NCBI RefSeq assembly: GCF_027533845.1 | Contig: NZ_JAPZVN010000018.1 | Coordinates: 1 to 64,000 of the forward strand | Reading direction: 5' to 3' | Length of the DNA: 64,000 nucleotides | Source of the DNA: Streptomyces sp. RPT161 | Lineage (GTDB): Bacteria > Actinomycetota > Actinomycetes > Streptomycetales > Streptomycetaceae | Shown here: positions 8,609-17,584 of the stretch, piece after piece | Numbering within the stretch: the first letter of the stretch is position 1 | How the letters are laid out: each line of letters begins with the position of its first letter | The notes under the pieces: generated by a model | Told to the model about the DNA's origin: nothing | Databases searched by the model: none | Seen by the model: the letters and a program-made list of their open reading frames with translations, nothing else | Made by a program: the position numbers and the translations under genes

Positions 8609-9145
8609 GTGGAACGGTCACACGCGGGACAGCCGCGGGCGGAGCGGTTGCGGCTTCTGGGGGTGTATCTCAACGATCACCTCGGGGGAGCCACGTTCGG
8701 TACCGACCTGGCCCGTCGGTTGGCGAACCTGCCCCATGAACCCGGGACCGCCGAGTCGCTGCGTCGGCTGGCGGCTGAGATAGCCGAGGACCGGGCCCAT
8801 CTGCTGGACATAATGAAGCGGCTTGACGTTCCGGTCCACCGCCACAAGGTCGTCGCGGGATGGGTGGGGGAGAAGGCGAGCAGGCTGAAGACCAACGGTC
8901 GACTCGTACGGCGTTCGCCGCTCAGTCTGCTGCTGGAACTGGAGATGCTGCGGCTGGGGGTGGAGGGCAAGGCGGCGGGTTGGCGGACGCTGCGTGAGGC
9001 GGCCGAGACCGAGCCGAACCTCTCCAAGGGCCTGCTCGACGATCTGCTGGAGCGTGCCGAACGGCAGCGGGACCTGCTGGAGAAGCTGCGGGTGGAGCAG
9101 GCGGCACATGTCTTCGTGTCGGATCGGGCGACTGAGCGAGCCTAG
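8609..9145 (+). CDS. Conserved helical protein of unknown function
   Basis: A 178-residue, mostly alpha-helical, charged protein. GVYLNDHLGGATFGTDLARR near the N terminus and GLLDDLLERAERQRDLLEKL near the C terminus suggest a four-helix bundle like ferritin-like or DUF892 proteins, but no metal-ligand pattern is complete. The GTG at 8609 follows GGGAGGAACC, a strong ribosome site; upstream codons in frame are unlikely. Similar proteins recur in Streptomyces as single genes. No neighbour suggests a role. Confidence 0.7.
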   Translation: MERSHAGQPRAERLRLLGVYLNDHLGGATFGTDLARRLANLPHEPGTAESLRRLAAEIAEDRAHLLDIMKRLDVPVHRHKVVAGWVGEKASRLKTNGRLVRRSPLSLLLELEMLRLGVEGKAAGWRTLREAAETEPNLSKGLLDDLLERAERQRDLLEKLRVEQAAHVFVSDRATERA

Positions 9146-9268
9146 GGCGGTCCCATTCCGCTCGGCGCGGGTTCTGCGGCCGACGTGACCGCCGTCGTGG
9201 CCGTGGCGTTCGGAGGCGACGCGGACTGCGGTCTCACCACAGCCCGCTCCGCCGTCGTCAGCTGCGGG

Positions 9269-10192
9269 CTACCGCGCTGACGCAGTCGCCGTGTCGGGGG
9301 TGCGGATGTGTTGGGCGATGAAGAGGGCTGCGCGATCCAGCGCCTGGTCGGCCTCGTCGAGGACACCGGCGAACGCCTGGAACACGTGGGGCACGTCGGC
9401 GGTGACGTCGAGGATCACGTCCACTCCGGCTGCGCGGGCGCGCGCGGCCATGCGCGTGGAGTCGTCCAGGAGTACTTCGTTCGTGCCCGCCTGCAGGAGC
9501 ATCGGCGGGAAACCGGTCAGATCGGCGAGGAGGGCCGGGCTGAGCAGTTGCTGTCGCGGATCCTGCCCTGCGAGGTACATGGCTCCGGTGTGTTCCAGGC
9601 TCTCGCGCGTGAAGAACGGGTCGAAGCCCGCCCTGGTGTCCATGCTCTCTCCCGTCCGGGTGGCGTCGAGTCCGGGAGAGAAAGCCACGATCGCCGCGGG
9701 CAGCGGTAGACCCGCGTCGCGGGCGGCAAGGCAGGTTGTGACGGTGATGCCGCCTCCGGCGGAATCACCGGCGAACGCGATGGTCGCGGGGTCTTCTCCA
9801 CTGTCGAGAAGGGCGCGGTAGGCGCTCAGCGCGTCCTCGATCGCGGCCGGGAACGGGTGCTCGGGGGCAAGTCGGTAGTCCAGCGAGAAGGCCCTGAAGC
9901 CGGTCTTGGCCACCAGGTTCCCCGTCAGCGACAGCGCGGTTTCGGGAGATCCGAACACGTAGGCGCCGCCGTGGAAGTACAGGATCGTCCCGGTGCGCGG
10001 GCGCTCGACCGGCTCGACGAGCAGCGCGGGCCGGTTGCCGAGCGTCGAAGCCGCCGTGCGGATGCCATCCGGGACGATCATCTCGGCCATCATCGCCTTG
10101 AAGCCTGCCCGCATCTCCTCGACCGTTCGAGGGCCCTCGGGTCGGGGCTGCCGCAGCATGGCGTCGATCTTCGCGCGCTGTTCCTTGCTCAT
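9269..10192 (-). CDS. HSL-family alpha/beta hydrolase (esterase)
   Basis: A 307-residue esterase of the hormone-sensitive-lipase group. LYFHGGAYVFGS carries the HGG oxyanion-hole motif, GDSAGGG the nucleophile Ser, LLDDS the acid region and DVPHVFQ the catalytic His. YRLAPEHPFPAA is also typical. The ATG at 10192 gives the usual N-terminal helix; 56 further in-frame codons upstream run through the operator and into the MarR gene and are not credible. It is divergent from a MarR regulator across a 43-base gap, the common arrangement for an inducible esterase or reductase. Confidence 0.9.
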   Translation of the reverse strand: MSKEQRAKIDAMLRQPRPEGPRTVEEMRAGFKAMMAEMIVPDGIRTAASTLGNRPALLVEPVERPRTGTILYFHGGAYVFGSPETALSLTGNLVAKTGFRAFSLDYRLAPEHPFPAAIEDALSAYRALLDSGEDPATIAFAGDSAGGGITVTTCLAARDAGLPLPAAIVAFSPGLDATRTGESMDTRAGFDPFFTRESLEHTGAMYLAGQDPRQQLLSPALLADLTGFPPMLLQAGTNEVLLDDSTRMAARARAAGVDVILDVTADVPHVFQAFAGVLDEADQALDRAALFIAQHIRTPDTATASAR

Positions 10193-10216
10193 GTGTCTGC
10201 TCCCCTTGTAAGTAGC

Positions 10217-10241
10217 TTCCACTACACTATATGCCGTGGAA
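10217..10241. promoter_or_regulatory. Candidate MarR operator
   Basis: TTCCAC and GTGGAA form an inverted repeat separated by 13 AT-rich bases between the divergent esterase and MarR genes. The right arm includes the GTG start of the MarR gene, so binding would block both promoters. This is seen in the sequence; the binding role is inferred. Confidence 0.55.
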
Positions 10242-10712
10242 TATAAATTGAGTGGTGGCACAGTTGACCTGCAGGGTTTCTTCGCTGACCTCGTCCGGTG
10301 CGAGACGCGTGTGTACAACGCCCTCAACGACCGCCTTCGCGAGCGGCACGGGATCGTCACCTCGCAGTTCGAATTCCTGCGCTACCTCCGCGACCACCCC
10401 GGCTCCCGGGTCGCCGACCTCGCCGCCGAGTTCGCCATCGGCATCGGGGCGACCAGCAAGGGCGCCGACCGCCTGGAGAAGCAGGGATGGGTCGTCCGGC
10501 AACCGAATCCGTCGGACCGCCGCTCCTCACTACTGGCCCTGACCGACGACGGCTTGCGACTGGTCAACGAAGCGGAGGAAACCTTCACAGAGCGGCTGAT
10601 CGAGCTGCTCGGAGACGCCCTGAAGGGGGCGCCCATCTCGGCCGCCGCACGGGCCCTCTCGCAACTCCGCTCCGTGCTGGAACGCGACCAGGTAGGCATG
10701 CCCGCAGGGTGA
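10236..10712 (+). CDS. MarR-family transcriptional regulator
   Basis: A 158-residue winged-helix regulator. The region reading SRVADLAAEFAIGIGATSKGAD is the helix-turn-helix, and NPSDRRSSLLALTDDGLRLV is the wing with the diagnostic DRR. N- and C-terminal helices supply the dimer interface. The GTG start at 10236 sits inside the inverted repeat and no Shine-Dalgarno is visible, which would fit a leaderless or nearly leaderless message. It likely represses itself and the divergent esterase, released by a small aromatic or lipid ligand. Confidence 0.88.
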   Translation: MEYKLSGGTVDLQGFFADLVRCETRVYNALNDRLRERHGIVTSQFEFLRYLRDHPGSRVADLAAEFAIGIGATSKGADRLEKQGWVVRQPNPSDRRSSLLALTDDGLRLVNEAEETFTERLIELLGDALKGAPISAAARALSQLRSVLERDQVGMPAG

Positions 10713-10862
10713 GGTGCGTTCGTGAGCGCCCGCGTCGATGCTGGTCCGTGGATCCGACCCCCGCAGCAGCTTCTCGGCGGTGGCGGCGTCGTCCGCGCGC
10801 CTCCCGTTCGAGGGACCTATCGCTTCACCCAGCACACGGCTCAGGGCATCCGCAGCGGTGAC

Positions 10863-11603
10863 TCATCCGGCCTGCGGCGGTGGCGGGTCCAGCAGGTGCG
10901 GTCCGTTGTTGCGAACGTTGTTGACCGCGGTGGACACCGGTCGGGCGGCGAGGTGTCCGGCGGCTGGGGTGGTCAGGAGCGCTCGGAGTTCCTCGGTGTC
11001 GTGGTGGGTGGGGTCGAGCCAGGAGGCCCAGTCAGTGCGGGCGACAGCCAGTGGCATGCGTGGATGGATACGGCCGGCCGCATCTTTGGCTTCGGTGGTG
11101 ATGATGGTGCAGGTCATCCACCAGGCCGCCGGATCCTCCTCCGCACCCTCGGGGTCACGCCAGTACTCGTACAGCCCGGCCATGGCCATCACCGACGCGT
11201 CTTCCGGTGCGATGAACCACGGCTGCTTGCGGGCCTTGCCTTTCTCGTTGGCCGGGATGGTCTGCCACTCGTAGAAGCCGTCAGCCGGCAGGAGACAGCG
11301 GCGTTTGGCGAAAGCGCGCCGGTACGCCGGCTTCTCGTGCGCCGTCTCCAACCGAGCATTGATCATCTTCGATCCGATACTGGGGCTCTTCGCCCATGAC
11401 GGCACCAGGCCCCACCGGAGCGGGCGCAGTTGCCGCTCCACCTCGCCTGTGTCTTCGTGCGCCCGCTCCAGGACCGCCCAGACCGCGTCCGTCGGAGCGA
11501 CGTTCCAGCTCGGCTCCACGACTTCTTCCGCGTTCCAGCGGGTGACTTGGAACAGCCCGGCCAGGTCCTCCGGGCGACGGGTGGATACGTAACGGCCACA
11601 CAT
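10863..11603 (-). CDS. SRAP-domain protein (YedK/HMCES-type abasic-site peptidase)
   Basis: A 246-residue SOS-response-associated peptidase that forms a protein-DNA crosslink with abasic sites in single-stranded DNA. Cys2 follows the initiator Met (MCGRYV), Asn34 is in SWNVAPT, Glu112 is in LPADGFYEW, and the catalytic His is in IHPRMP. All four key positions are intact. The start must be 11603 because Met removal exposes the catalytic Cys; codons upstream are therefore excluded. It is monocistronic, and no LexA box was recognised. Confidence 0.93.
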   Translation of the reverse strand: MCGRYVSTRRPEDLAGLFQVTRWNAEEVVEPSWNVAPTDAVWAVLERAHEDTGEVERQLRPLRWGLVPSWAKSPSIGSKMINARLETAHEKPAYRRAFAKRRCLLPADGFYEWQTIPANEKGKARKQPWFIAPEDASVMAMAGLYEYWRDPEGAEEDPAAWWMTCTIITTEAKDAAGRIHPRMPLAVARTDWASWLDPTHHDTEELRALLTTPAAGHLAARPVSTAVNNVRNNGPHLLDPPPPQAG

Positions 11604-11798
11604 GCCTTCCAGCCTGCCACCTGTACCGCGTCGGCGAGGACTGTCACCCGGTCCGGGCAGACGCGGGTTCGGCGACGCTTCCAAACGCCCGTGAGAGCGA
11701 GTCCGGCGCCCGCGCCAGTACCCGAGCACTTCAGTCGGCATGGCCAACTGAAGTGCTCAACAGGGTGGTTGAGTCGGTCGATCTTGGGCCGGTCTGGA

Positions 11799-12050
11799 TC
11801 AGTTGGCTTCTGCCCCGATGACCGAGGACAGGAGCTGGGTCGGGATGATGGTGTTCAGGCGGAACCCGGATCGGTGAGCAGGGCCTCGAACTCGTCGGCG
11901 GTGCGTTCGGTCCGCGCAGCATCATCAGCATGACGATGTCCAGCGCGAGGGCGGGGGGCGGAAGGTGCCGAGGACGCGCAGGCAGTCTTCGTCGGGCCAG
12001 TCGTGCGAGATGTGCTTGAGCAGGTAAGGCCGCCGCTCTCCGGCAGGCGG
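11799..12050 (-). pseudogene. C-terminal remnant of a SAM-dependent O-methyltransferase
   Basis: The minus strand reads YLLKHISHDWPDEDCLRVLG, the typical 'HxWxD' motif of plant-type O-methyltransferases. ALDIVMLMMLRG, TERTADEFEALLTDPGF and LNTIIPTQLLSSVIGAEAN follow in shifting frames to a normal stop at 11799. A piece between the first two blocks is missing and at least two frameshifts follow. The SAM-binding half is gone. It lies just downstream of the hydrolase gene on the same strand. Confidence 0.8.
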
Positions 12051-12069
12051 TGGAGACCGCGGTAGTCGG

Positions 12070-12765
12070 TCAGCGCGTCGCCAGATCGACGAGCAGGTTG
12101 CCCAACCGCTCTGGCATCGACCAGAACGGCGAGTGGCCGGCGTCGAGTTCTTGGACGTCGGCTCCGAGCACATCCTGGGCAACGGCCGCATTCCACTTGC
12201 CGTCCACCGCTCGGTCCTGGCGGCATGACACGTAGGTGGTTGGCACGCGACGCTCTGGCAGGGCGGGGCAGGTCTGTTGGTAGATCACGCTCGCGTCCGG
12301 GCGCAGCCGGGCGACGGCGTCCGCGGAGTCGGCTGGGGTGCAGTCATGGTAGAAGATCTCGGTCGCGACAGCGGGGTCCAGGGTCGAACGTCCCAACTCG
12401 TCGAAGTTCATCCTGGCCAGACGTCCCCGCATCTGTTCCGGAAACGGCTCCAATCCGTTGGCCTGCCACGCAACCTCGGGTCGCGGTACCAGGGCCGCGA
12501 GCAGGATGAGGGACTTGACCGCGGGGTTGCCCGTCGCCAGCGGTGCCACGAGTCCGCTCATCGAGTGCGCGACGAGAACGACCTCGGAGCGGGACTCGAG
12601 CGCGTCGCTGACGGCGGCGAGGTATTCGGCCCGTCCGGACCCGGCGACATCGGAGGGCAGTTCCGGCGTCACCACCTGGTGACCGCGCGCCGTCAGGTGC
12701 TTGCGCACCCGTTCCCAGCACCAGGCTCCGTGCCAGGCCCCGTGCACGAGCACGAACGTTCCCAT
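12070..12765 (-). CDS. Alpha/beta hydrolase (salicylate-esterase/hydroxynitrile-lyase-like)
   Basis: A 231-residue compact alpha/beta hydrolase. VLVHGAWHGAWCWERV is the oxyanion-loop motif, LVAHSMSG carries the nucleophile Ser, and LDAGHSPFWSMPERL supplies the catalytic His. The cap is short, as in the methyl-ester hydrolase/hydroxynitrile lyase group. ATG at 12765 follows GGGAGGGAACCG. The 3' end abuts the methyltransferase remnant, and the stop lies about 20 bases from the last recognisable remnant codon. Substrate is unknown. Confidence 0.85.
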   Translation of the reverse strand: MGTFVLVHGAWHGAWCWERVRKHLTARGHQVVTPELPSDVAGSGRAEYLAAVSDALESRSEVVLVAHSMSGLVAPLATGNPAVKSLILLAALVPRPEVAWQANGLEPFPEQMRGRLARMNFDELGRSTLDPAVATEIFYHDCTPADSADAVARLRPDASVIYQQTCPALPERRVPTTYVSCRQDRAVDGKWNAAVAQDVLGADVQELDAGHSPFWSMPERLGNLLVDLATR

Positions 12766-13080
12766 GATCGGTTCCCTCCCCGTAGACGCCGCCGTCAGGA
12801 TAGGCTTGGCGGCCTTCCGTGGCGACCCTAAACCTGGTCTCGCTTGGCCCGCAGCGGTGCGCCCTTAGTCTGGAAAACGCTTGCCTTTCGCCTCCGCCCA
12901 CTCCAGTCAGAAGGCGTGGGCGCCGCCACGCGAGACCGGCGGTCGACCGCCGAACTCACCTTGCAGGCACCCATACTTGACGACGCACTGCCGTGCGGTG
13001 CCGTCGCGGCCCAACGCGACGACCCCGGGCATGCTGCCTAGGGCCGCCGCCCATCGTTGAAGGGGACGCCCAATCGTCCG
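12766..13080. other. Non-coding stretch
   Basis: No frame is convincing. It contains the promoter side of the hydrolase and the 3' flank of the small membrane protein. Confidence 0.4.
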
Positions 13081-13275
13081 CTACCAGTAATGCCGTCGGC
13101 CGCCAACGGCGTGCCCGACCGAACCCAGGACCCACAAGATCGCGCCAATTACCACCAGGATGATGCCGATGGTCCAGAGGATGGCGATCTTGAGCAGGAA
13201 TCCGACAATCAGACAGATGATGCCCAGGATGATCACGGCGGTCTCCGATCCCGCGTATGTGTCCCCCTTCCACAC
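13081..13275 (-). CDS. Small two-helix membrane protein (DUF6131-like)
   Basis: A 64-residue protein with two closely spaced membrane helices (ETAVIILGIICLIVGFLL and LWTIGIILVVIGAILWVLG) and a basic tail ending GGRRHYW. This layout is the widespread actinobacterial 'hydrophobic protein' family DUF6131, function unknown. The start may be the GTG/ATG at 13275 or a few codons later. It stands alone. Confidence 0.8.
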   Translation of the reverse strand: MWKGDTYAGSETAVIILGIICLIVGFLLKIAILWTIGIILVVIGAILWVLGSVGHAVGGRRHYW

Positions 13276-13948
13276 TGTTCCCGAACATCGATGAGGGCAA
13301 CTCGTCCCGAGCGTCGGTAGCCCTCCGACCTGCAGAACTGGCAGGTTGGGCGCGGTCTGGGGGGTGCGGCCGGGAATCCCGAGCGCGTCGTGGGGCCTGG
13401 CCTTCGGCGGACCGCCACGACGGCGCCGAGCCCCAGGCCATGTCGCTGTTCGTCTTGCCGACCCTCATCGCCTTCTCGCATGTCAAACATCGACCCCGGC
13501 GGCCTCTGAAACCTGTCCCGTACCCTCTGGCTACCGCTGAGATGATCACGGCGTCAGTTTTGGAGAGCGGTTGCCCGCGCGGTCTTCTCCCAGGATTGAT
13601 CTCCGCGTGCACGGTCTCCAGGTGGGCGAGGAGGGGCGCCTACGGAATCGGCACCGAGTGGGAGCCGTAGCGGGGTGTTTCTTCGCTCCTACGAGGCCCT
13701 GGTCGACCGTTGCGGCATCTGCCTGGTCGCCGTCGGCCATACCCCACCCCTCACGCGCGGCGATGTGGTCTCCCGACCAGTTGCCGGACTGACTCCCTCC
13801 CGACTCGCCCTGGCCCGGCGCGCGGACGACGCACAGCCGCTCGTCTGCGGAAGCTGGTTGCCGGTCAGGGTGGGCCGAACATCGTTGATCGTTGCTAGGC
13901 TCAGGTGCCTGCGCACGGCCGATGCGCTGGACGGTGAGGGGAGCATCG
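13276..13948. other. Gap without a supported gene
   Basis: About 670 bases with no frame showing recognisable motifs. The last 40 bases contain GGTGAGGGGA, the ribosome site for the EF-Tu-like gene. Some of the sequence may be degraded coding DNA, but nothing can be named. Confidence 0.4.
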
Positions 13949-14521
13949 GTGAATCCCGTGGAGACGCCGTTCCTGATGGTTGTGGAGGATGTCTTCCGCC
14001 TGAACCAGGGCAGGGTCATCATGGCGACGGGCCCGATCGAGCGCGGGCGGGTCCGAACGGGCGATGAGGTGGCGACGGTCGGCTTCCACGGCGGTGCGAT
14101 TGCATGCGTCACCGGAATCGAAGCCTTTCGGCTGCGCGTCGAGGAGGCGAGTGCGGGCATGAACGTAGCACTGCTGCTGCCTGGCGCGACGGCGGGAGCG
14201 GTGGAGCGCGGACAGGTGCTCGCGGCGCCGGGATCGGTCGACGCACACACTGCCTTCGGGGCGGACATCGCACTGCTGTCGGAGGAGCAGGGCGGCGGGG
14301 AAGTGCGCACTGGTGAGAGACTTGACTTCTACATACGCGCTGGTGGAGTGAAAGGCGTCGTGGCGCTGCCCCGTAAAATGGACGCGCTGCAGCCACTTCA
14401 CCAAGCCGCGGTGAGGGTAACGCTCGACCGGCCCGTCGCCCTTGAGCCCGGCCAGTCCTTCGCATTCCGGCTCCACGGTCGTGCTGCCGGTTCAGGAACC
14501 GTGACCCAACTCCTGCACTGA
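13949..14521 (+). CDS. EF-Tu domain II-III-like protein without a GTPase domain
   Basis: A 190-residue protein that aligns by eye to the second and third beta-barrels of EF-Tu. ETPFLMVVEDVFRLNQGRVIMATGPIERGRVRTGDEV corresponds to domain II, and GVKGVVALPRK with VRVTLDRPVALEPGQSFAFR and GSGTVTQLL to domain III. There is no P-loop or DxxG, so it cannot bind GTP as EF-Tu does. The GTG at 13949 has GGTGAGGGGA upstream, and domain II begins at once, so it looks like a purposely short gene. A tRNA- or EF-Ts-binding decoy role is speculation. Confidence 0.75.
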   Translation: MNPVETPFLMVVEDVFRLNQGRVIMATGPIERGRVRTGDEVATVGFHGGAIACVTGIEAFRLRVEEASAGMNVALLLPGATAGAVERGQVLAAPGSVDAHTAFGADIALLSEEQGGGEVRTGERLDFYIRAGGVKGVVALPRKMDALQPLHQAAVRVTLDRPVALEPGQSFAFRLHGRAAGSGTVTQLLH

Positions 14522-14837
14522 GCCAGTGCCTGCCGCTGGTGTACTTCTTGCAGGTTGACGTGCGCGTCAGCGGACGTGGTCGAGTGCGTCCCGCGCCACC
14601 GGGCGTGCGGCTGCCGGACGACGTCTAGCGGCCTGTGGGGACCCAGCCACCGACGTGTCGCGTCGATTGCGTGTAGTCAACGGGCCGCAACGGCACGCTG
14701 CTTCGGCCACTGAGGACGGCGAGGTACCCGGAATCGGCCATACCGGCGGGTCATTTGGCTGCGGCTCCCGCGCCCTTCGACCAACCTCCGCGATGATCGT
14801 CCGGTACGGGCAGACGAACGTGGAGGAGGACCGGGGC

Positions 14838-15416
14838 ATGACGGTGATCAGGACGACGGGGGTCCGGGTCGGGATACCGGCAGTGTCGGTGCTGGCTGTG
14901 CTGGCGGCGGGGTGTGGAACTCATCGGCCCGGAGACGAAGTTGGTGCGGACAGACCCTCCCGGACCGCGGCAGTGACGCCGAGTACGCCGGTGGACTTCC
15001 CGTGCCCTGGCGAGAGCCCCACGTCGGCGCCGTCGACGACCGCGGACGCCACAGGCCCAGCCGCGCCGCCCACCGACCACTACGCCGAGAACCACGGCTT
15101 CAGGGTTCCCATCCCGTTGCACGGCCAGAGCCGCTGCGACGGGCTCGCGGCTGCCAAGCGCATCGAGAGTGCGCTTGAACCGCTACGTAAGCGCCGTGAC
15201 TTCAAGGTGGAAAGCACCCGCAGCACGCTGACCGGCCTCGGCTACCCCGCCCGGACGGTGGAGGTGTACCAGAACGGCCCCACCGGGATCGACTTCCTCG
15301 TCGACGCCTCCCGGATGTGCCTGGAGGGGACGATGGACCGAGTCTCCACCCAGGCGGATGCCTTCGCTGGCTACCCCGACCATACCGGCTGCGACGTTCC
15401 GTCCGGCGGCCACTGA
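14838..15416 (+). CDS. Secreted lipoprotein of unknown function
   Basis: A 192-residue lipoprotein. The N terminus has a short basic segment, a hydrophobic core and the lipobox LAAGC ending near residue 22, then a Pro/Thr/Ser-rich linker to about residue 75. The globular part contains CDGLAAAKRIESALEPLRKR and a Cys-containing VDASRMCLEG segment; Cys residues near 93, 162 and 185 may pair. ATG at 14838 follows GGAGGAGGACC. It sits at the outer face of the membrane. No domain was recognised. Confidence 0.8.
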   Translation: MTVIRTTGVRVGIPAVSVLAVLAAGCGTHRPGDEVGADRPSRTAAVTPSTPVDFPCPGESPTSAPSTTADATGPAAPPTDHYAENHGFRVPIPLHGQSRCDGLAAAKRIESALEPLRKRRDFKVESTRSTLTGLGYPARTVEVYQNGPTGIDFLVDASRMCLEGTMDRVSTQADAFAGYPDHTGCDVPSGGH

Positions 15417-15866
15417 CCGCAGCCGTCCAAGCCTTCATCGCTCTCCTCGCGCTGGTTTTTGGGTCCCTCGTGGCCCAAGCCTCGTGCATAGCTCAGTGGT
15501 ATGCCAGTCGATGACGTCGTGTCGCTGCCCACTCCAGCGACTTGCAGTCTGCGGATCTCGACGCTCGGTTCCATGTGGCCTGTCGCCTCTGGTGGTCGGG
15601 CCTTCCCAGGTCAGTCGCGAGCAGCAGGATGCTGTGTGGCGGGGACTGGCGAGGAGGCGGAGGGAGGTCTCGGTCCGGCTACCGCGCTCGGACTTGTAGA
15701 CCGCGGTGCGCCGCGGCACCGCGCGAGGGCGTTCGCGAACCTCCGGGTCCATGAAGACGCGGTGAGGTGTGGACGACCTCGCGCTCCACCAGAGCGTCGG
15801 GCCTCTGAACGGACGCTGGCCTGGCGTTTGGGAACCAGCTCGGTCGACTGGTTCGTCCCCTTGGGC
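15417..15866. other. Gap without a supported gene
   Basis: No gene is seen. The short string TAGCTCAGTGGTA near 15488 looks like a tRNA D-arm but no cloverleaf follows. The frame entering the next gene is open leftward with no convincing homology. Confidence 0.4.
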
Positions 15867-16217
15867 ATGCCTTGCGTTCTCATTCTTGGAATCGACCCGC
15901 ACGCAGTGCCCGGTATGGATGGAGGCACCATCCGCGCTGGCCTCGATCAGGAACTGGCACGCTTTGGCGAACACGCCATCGATGCGGCCATGACGCTGAT
16001 TGCGTTGGACGAGTCGGCCGAGTCAGTGATCGCCGCAGCACTGGCCGAACGCGATTGGGATGTGGTCGTCATCGGGGGTGGGATCCGCAAGCCGGAGCCT
16101 CTTCTACCGCTTTTTGAGCAGGCTGTGAACCTGGTCCGACGTCATACGCCGAAGGCTGCAATTGCGTTCAACACGAGCGGCGGTGACAGCGTCGAAGCAG
16201 CCAAGCGGTGGCTGTGA
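15867..16217 (+). CDS. Conserved small Rossmann-like protein of unknown function
   Basis: A 116-residue soluble protein. LILGIDPHAVPGMDGGTIRAGL, AAMTLIALDESAE, WDVVVIGGGIRKPEPLLPLF and AIAFNTSGGDSVEAAKRWL alternate strands and helices, giving a small alpha/beta fold with a glycine-rich VIGGGIRKP turn. It resembles a protein found repeatedly in Streptomyces with no known function. The ATG at 15867 lacks a strong ribosome site but marks where conserved sequence begins. Confidence 0.7.
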   Translation: MPCVLILGIDPHAVPGMDGGTIRAGLDQELARFGEHAIDAAMTLIALDESAESVIAAALAERDWDVVVIGGGIRKPEPLLPLFEQAVNLVRRHTPKAAIAFNTSGGDSVEAAKRWL

Positions 16218-16299
16218 ACCCGAAGCTCGTGCGCAGCCGCGCGGCCCGCCCCGCCTACCGGACGTACCGGTGTTCGGCAAGCTTGCCGTTTGCGACCGC

Positions 16300-16440
16300 A
16301 TCACGTCCGCCACCACCTGGGCGCGGATTGAGCCGTTTCTGCTGGATCGGACTTCGAGGCGGGAGTGAGCGCTGTGGTTGCCACCGCGACGTGATCGCTG
16401 CGATCTCCTGAAACCTTCTGACGGGTCCCAGCGGTGTAGC
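16300..16440 (+). pseudogene. IS5-family transposase N-terminal remnant
   Basis: The translation TTWARIEPFLLDRTSRR, a phase change, then CHRDVIAAIS and a TG-containing block match the N-terminal 'W-RIEPLLPDRTPKRGGRWRDHREVIDAI' region of IS5-type transposases. Stops and a frameshift interrupt it, the DDE catalytic part is absent, and no terminal inverted repeats are visible. It is an old insertion scar. Confidence 0.65.
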
Positions 16441-16576
16441 CCCGCGAAGGCGCTTGCTGGGGAGGTGACTGCGAGCGGAGGCCTGTCGTCGACTGGCTGG
16501 CCGGGTGGCGCCCAGCCCCGGGCGTTCAACCATGGGTTCGGCATGGCGGCGATGGGCTGGCCGCTATCGTCAACGG

Positions 16577-17374
16577 ATGGCTGAAGCTGCGGAGAAGTTC
16601 AATACCGCCATGTCCGCTTGGAGGGAGTGGCAGGAGGCCCCCTGGGGCCGCCTGCGCTACGTCGTTGGAGAGGTGAACCTGGTCCGCCATCTCGACGATC
16701 TGGCAGATGGGCCGTTGCGCGTCCTCGACCTCGCGGGCGGCGACGGCGGCGACGCCGTACGTCTCGCCGCTCGCGGCCACCATGTCACGATCGTCGACCA
16801 CGCCCCCACCATGCTCGCCGCCGCAGCCGAGCGGGCGGACGCGGGCGGCCTGGCGGAGCTGATCACTTGCGTCCAGGCCGATATGCACGCGCTGCCCGCT
16901 GACCTCGCTGCAGGGGAGTTCGACGTGGTCCTGTGCCACAACCTCCTCCAGTACGTTGATGATGTCCGCCAGACGCTTTCCTCGGCTCTCGGCCCGCTTC
17001 GGGCGGGCGGACTGTTCTCCGTGATGGCGATCAACCGGCATTCGGCGCCGTTGACCGTTGCCGTCCGCGAGATGGACCTTGTCGCCGCGATGGCCGCGCT
17101 CGACACCGATCAGGCTCGGACCCAGACGTTCGACGCGGCGCTGACGCTCCACACGGCCGAGGAGATCGCCCCGGTGCTTGAGGAGTTGGGCTGCCGTGAA
17201 GTGCGGCACTACGGTATCCGCTGCGTGTGCGACTACGTAACCGACGATGAACGCAAGCATGATCCCGCGTTCTACAACAGCCTTGAACGCCTCGAACTCG
17301 CCATGACCGCGCGCCACCCGTACATGCACACCGCTCGCCTCTTCCAGTTGATCACCCGAAGGCACGAGAAGTGA
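16577..17374 (+). CDS. SAM-dependent methyltransferase
   Basis: A 265-residue class I methyltransferase. LRVLDLAGGDGGDAVRLAARG is motif I, HVTIVDHAP the acidic residue that binds ribose, and FDVVLCHNLLQYVDD motif IV/post-IV; LGPLRAGGLFSVM follows. The overall pattern is close to CmoM/SmtA-type tRNA methyltransferases, also used for small molecules. The ATG at 16577 removes a low-complexity N-terminal extension. It is monocistronic; substrate unknown. Confidence 0.82.
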   Translation: MAEAAEKFNTAMSAWREWQEAPWGRLRYVVGEVNLVRHLDDLADGPLRVLDLAGGDGGDAVRLAARGHHVTIVDHAPTMLAAAAERADAGGLAELITCVQADMHALPADLAAGEFDVVLCHNLLQYVDDVRQTLSSALGPLRAGGLFSVMAINRHSAPLTVAVREMDLVAAMAALDTDQARTQTFDAALTLHTAEEIAPVLEELGCREVRHYGIRCVCDYVTDDERKHDPAFYNSLERLELAMTARHPYMHTARLFQLITRRHEK

Positions 17375-17584
17375 TGCCGCGGCGGGCGCCCTACGACGGT
17401 CGCCCTCGCCTGAGTTCGGTGCTGCCGGATGGGTCCGGCGGATGGAGGAAGCACCCGGTTCAGCATGCCGAAGCGGTGGCGGAGAACGGCAAGAGGGGGG
17501 GCACGTCCTCTTCGTGCACGTTGAAATCGTCTGCTGGTGTTAAACGGTGCAGTGCGTTGAGCACCACCCCGCCGCACTCGGCTG

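Noticed and set aside
15486-15560. tRNA-like D-arm string TAGCTCAGTGGTA
   Set aside because: No acceptor stem, anticodon arm or T-loop in the right positions could be paired; a short chance match.
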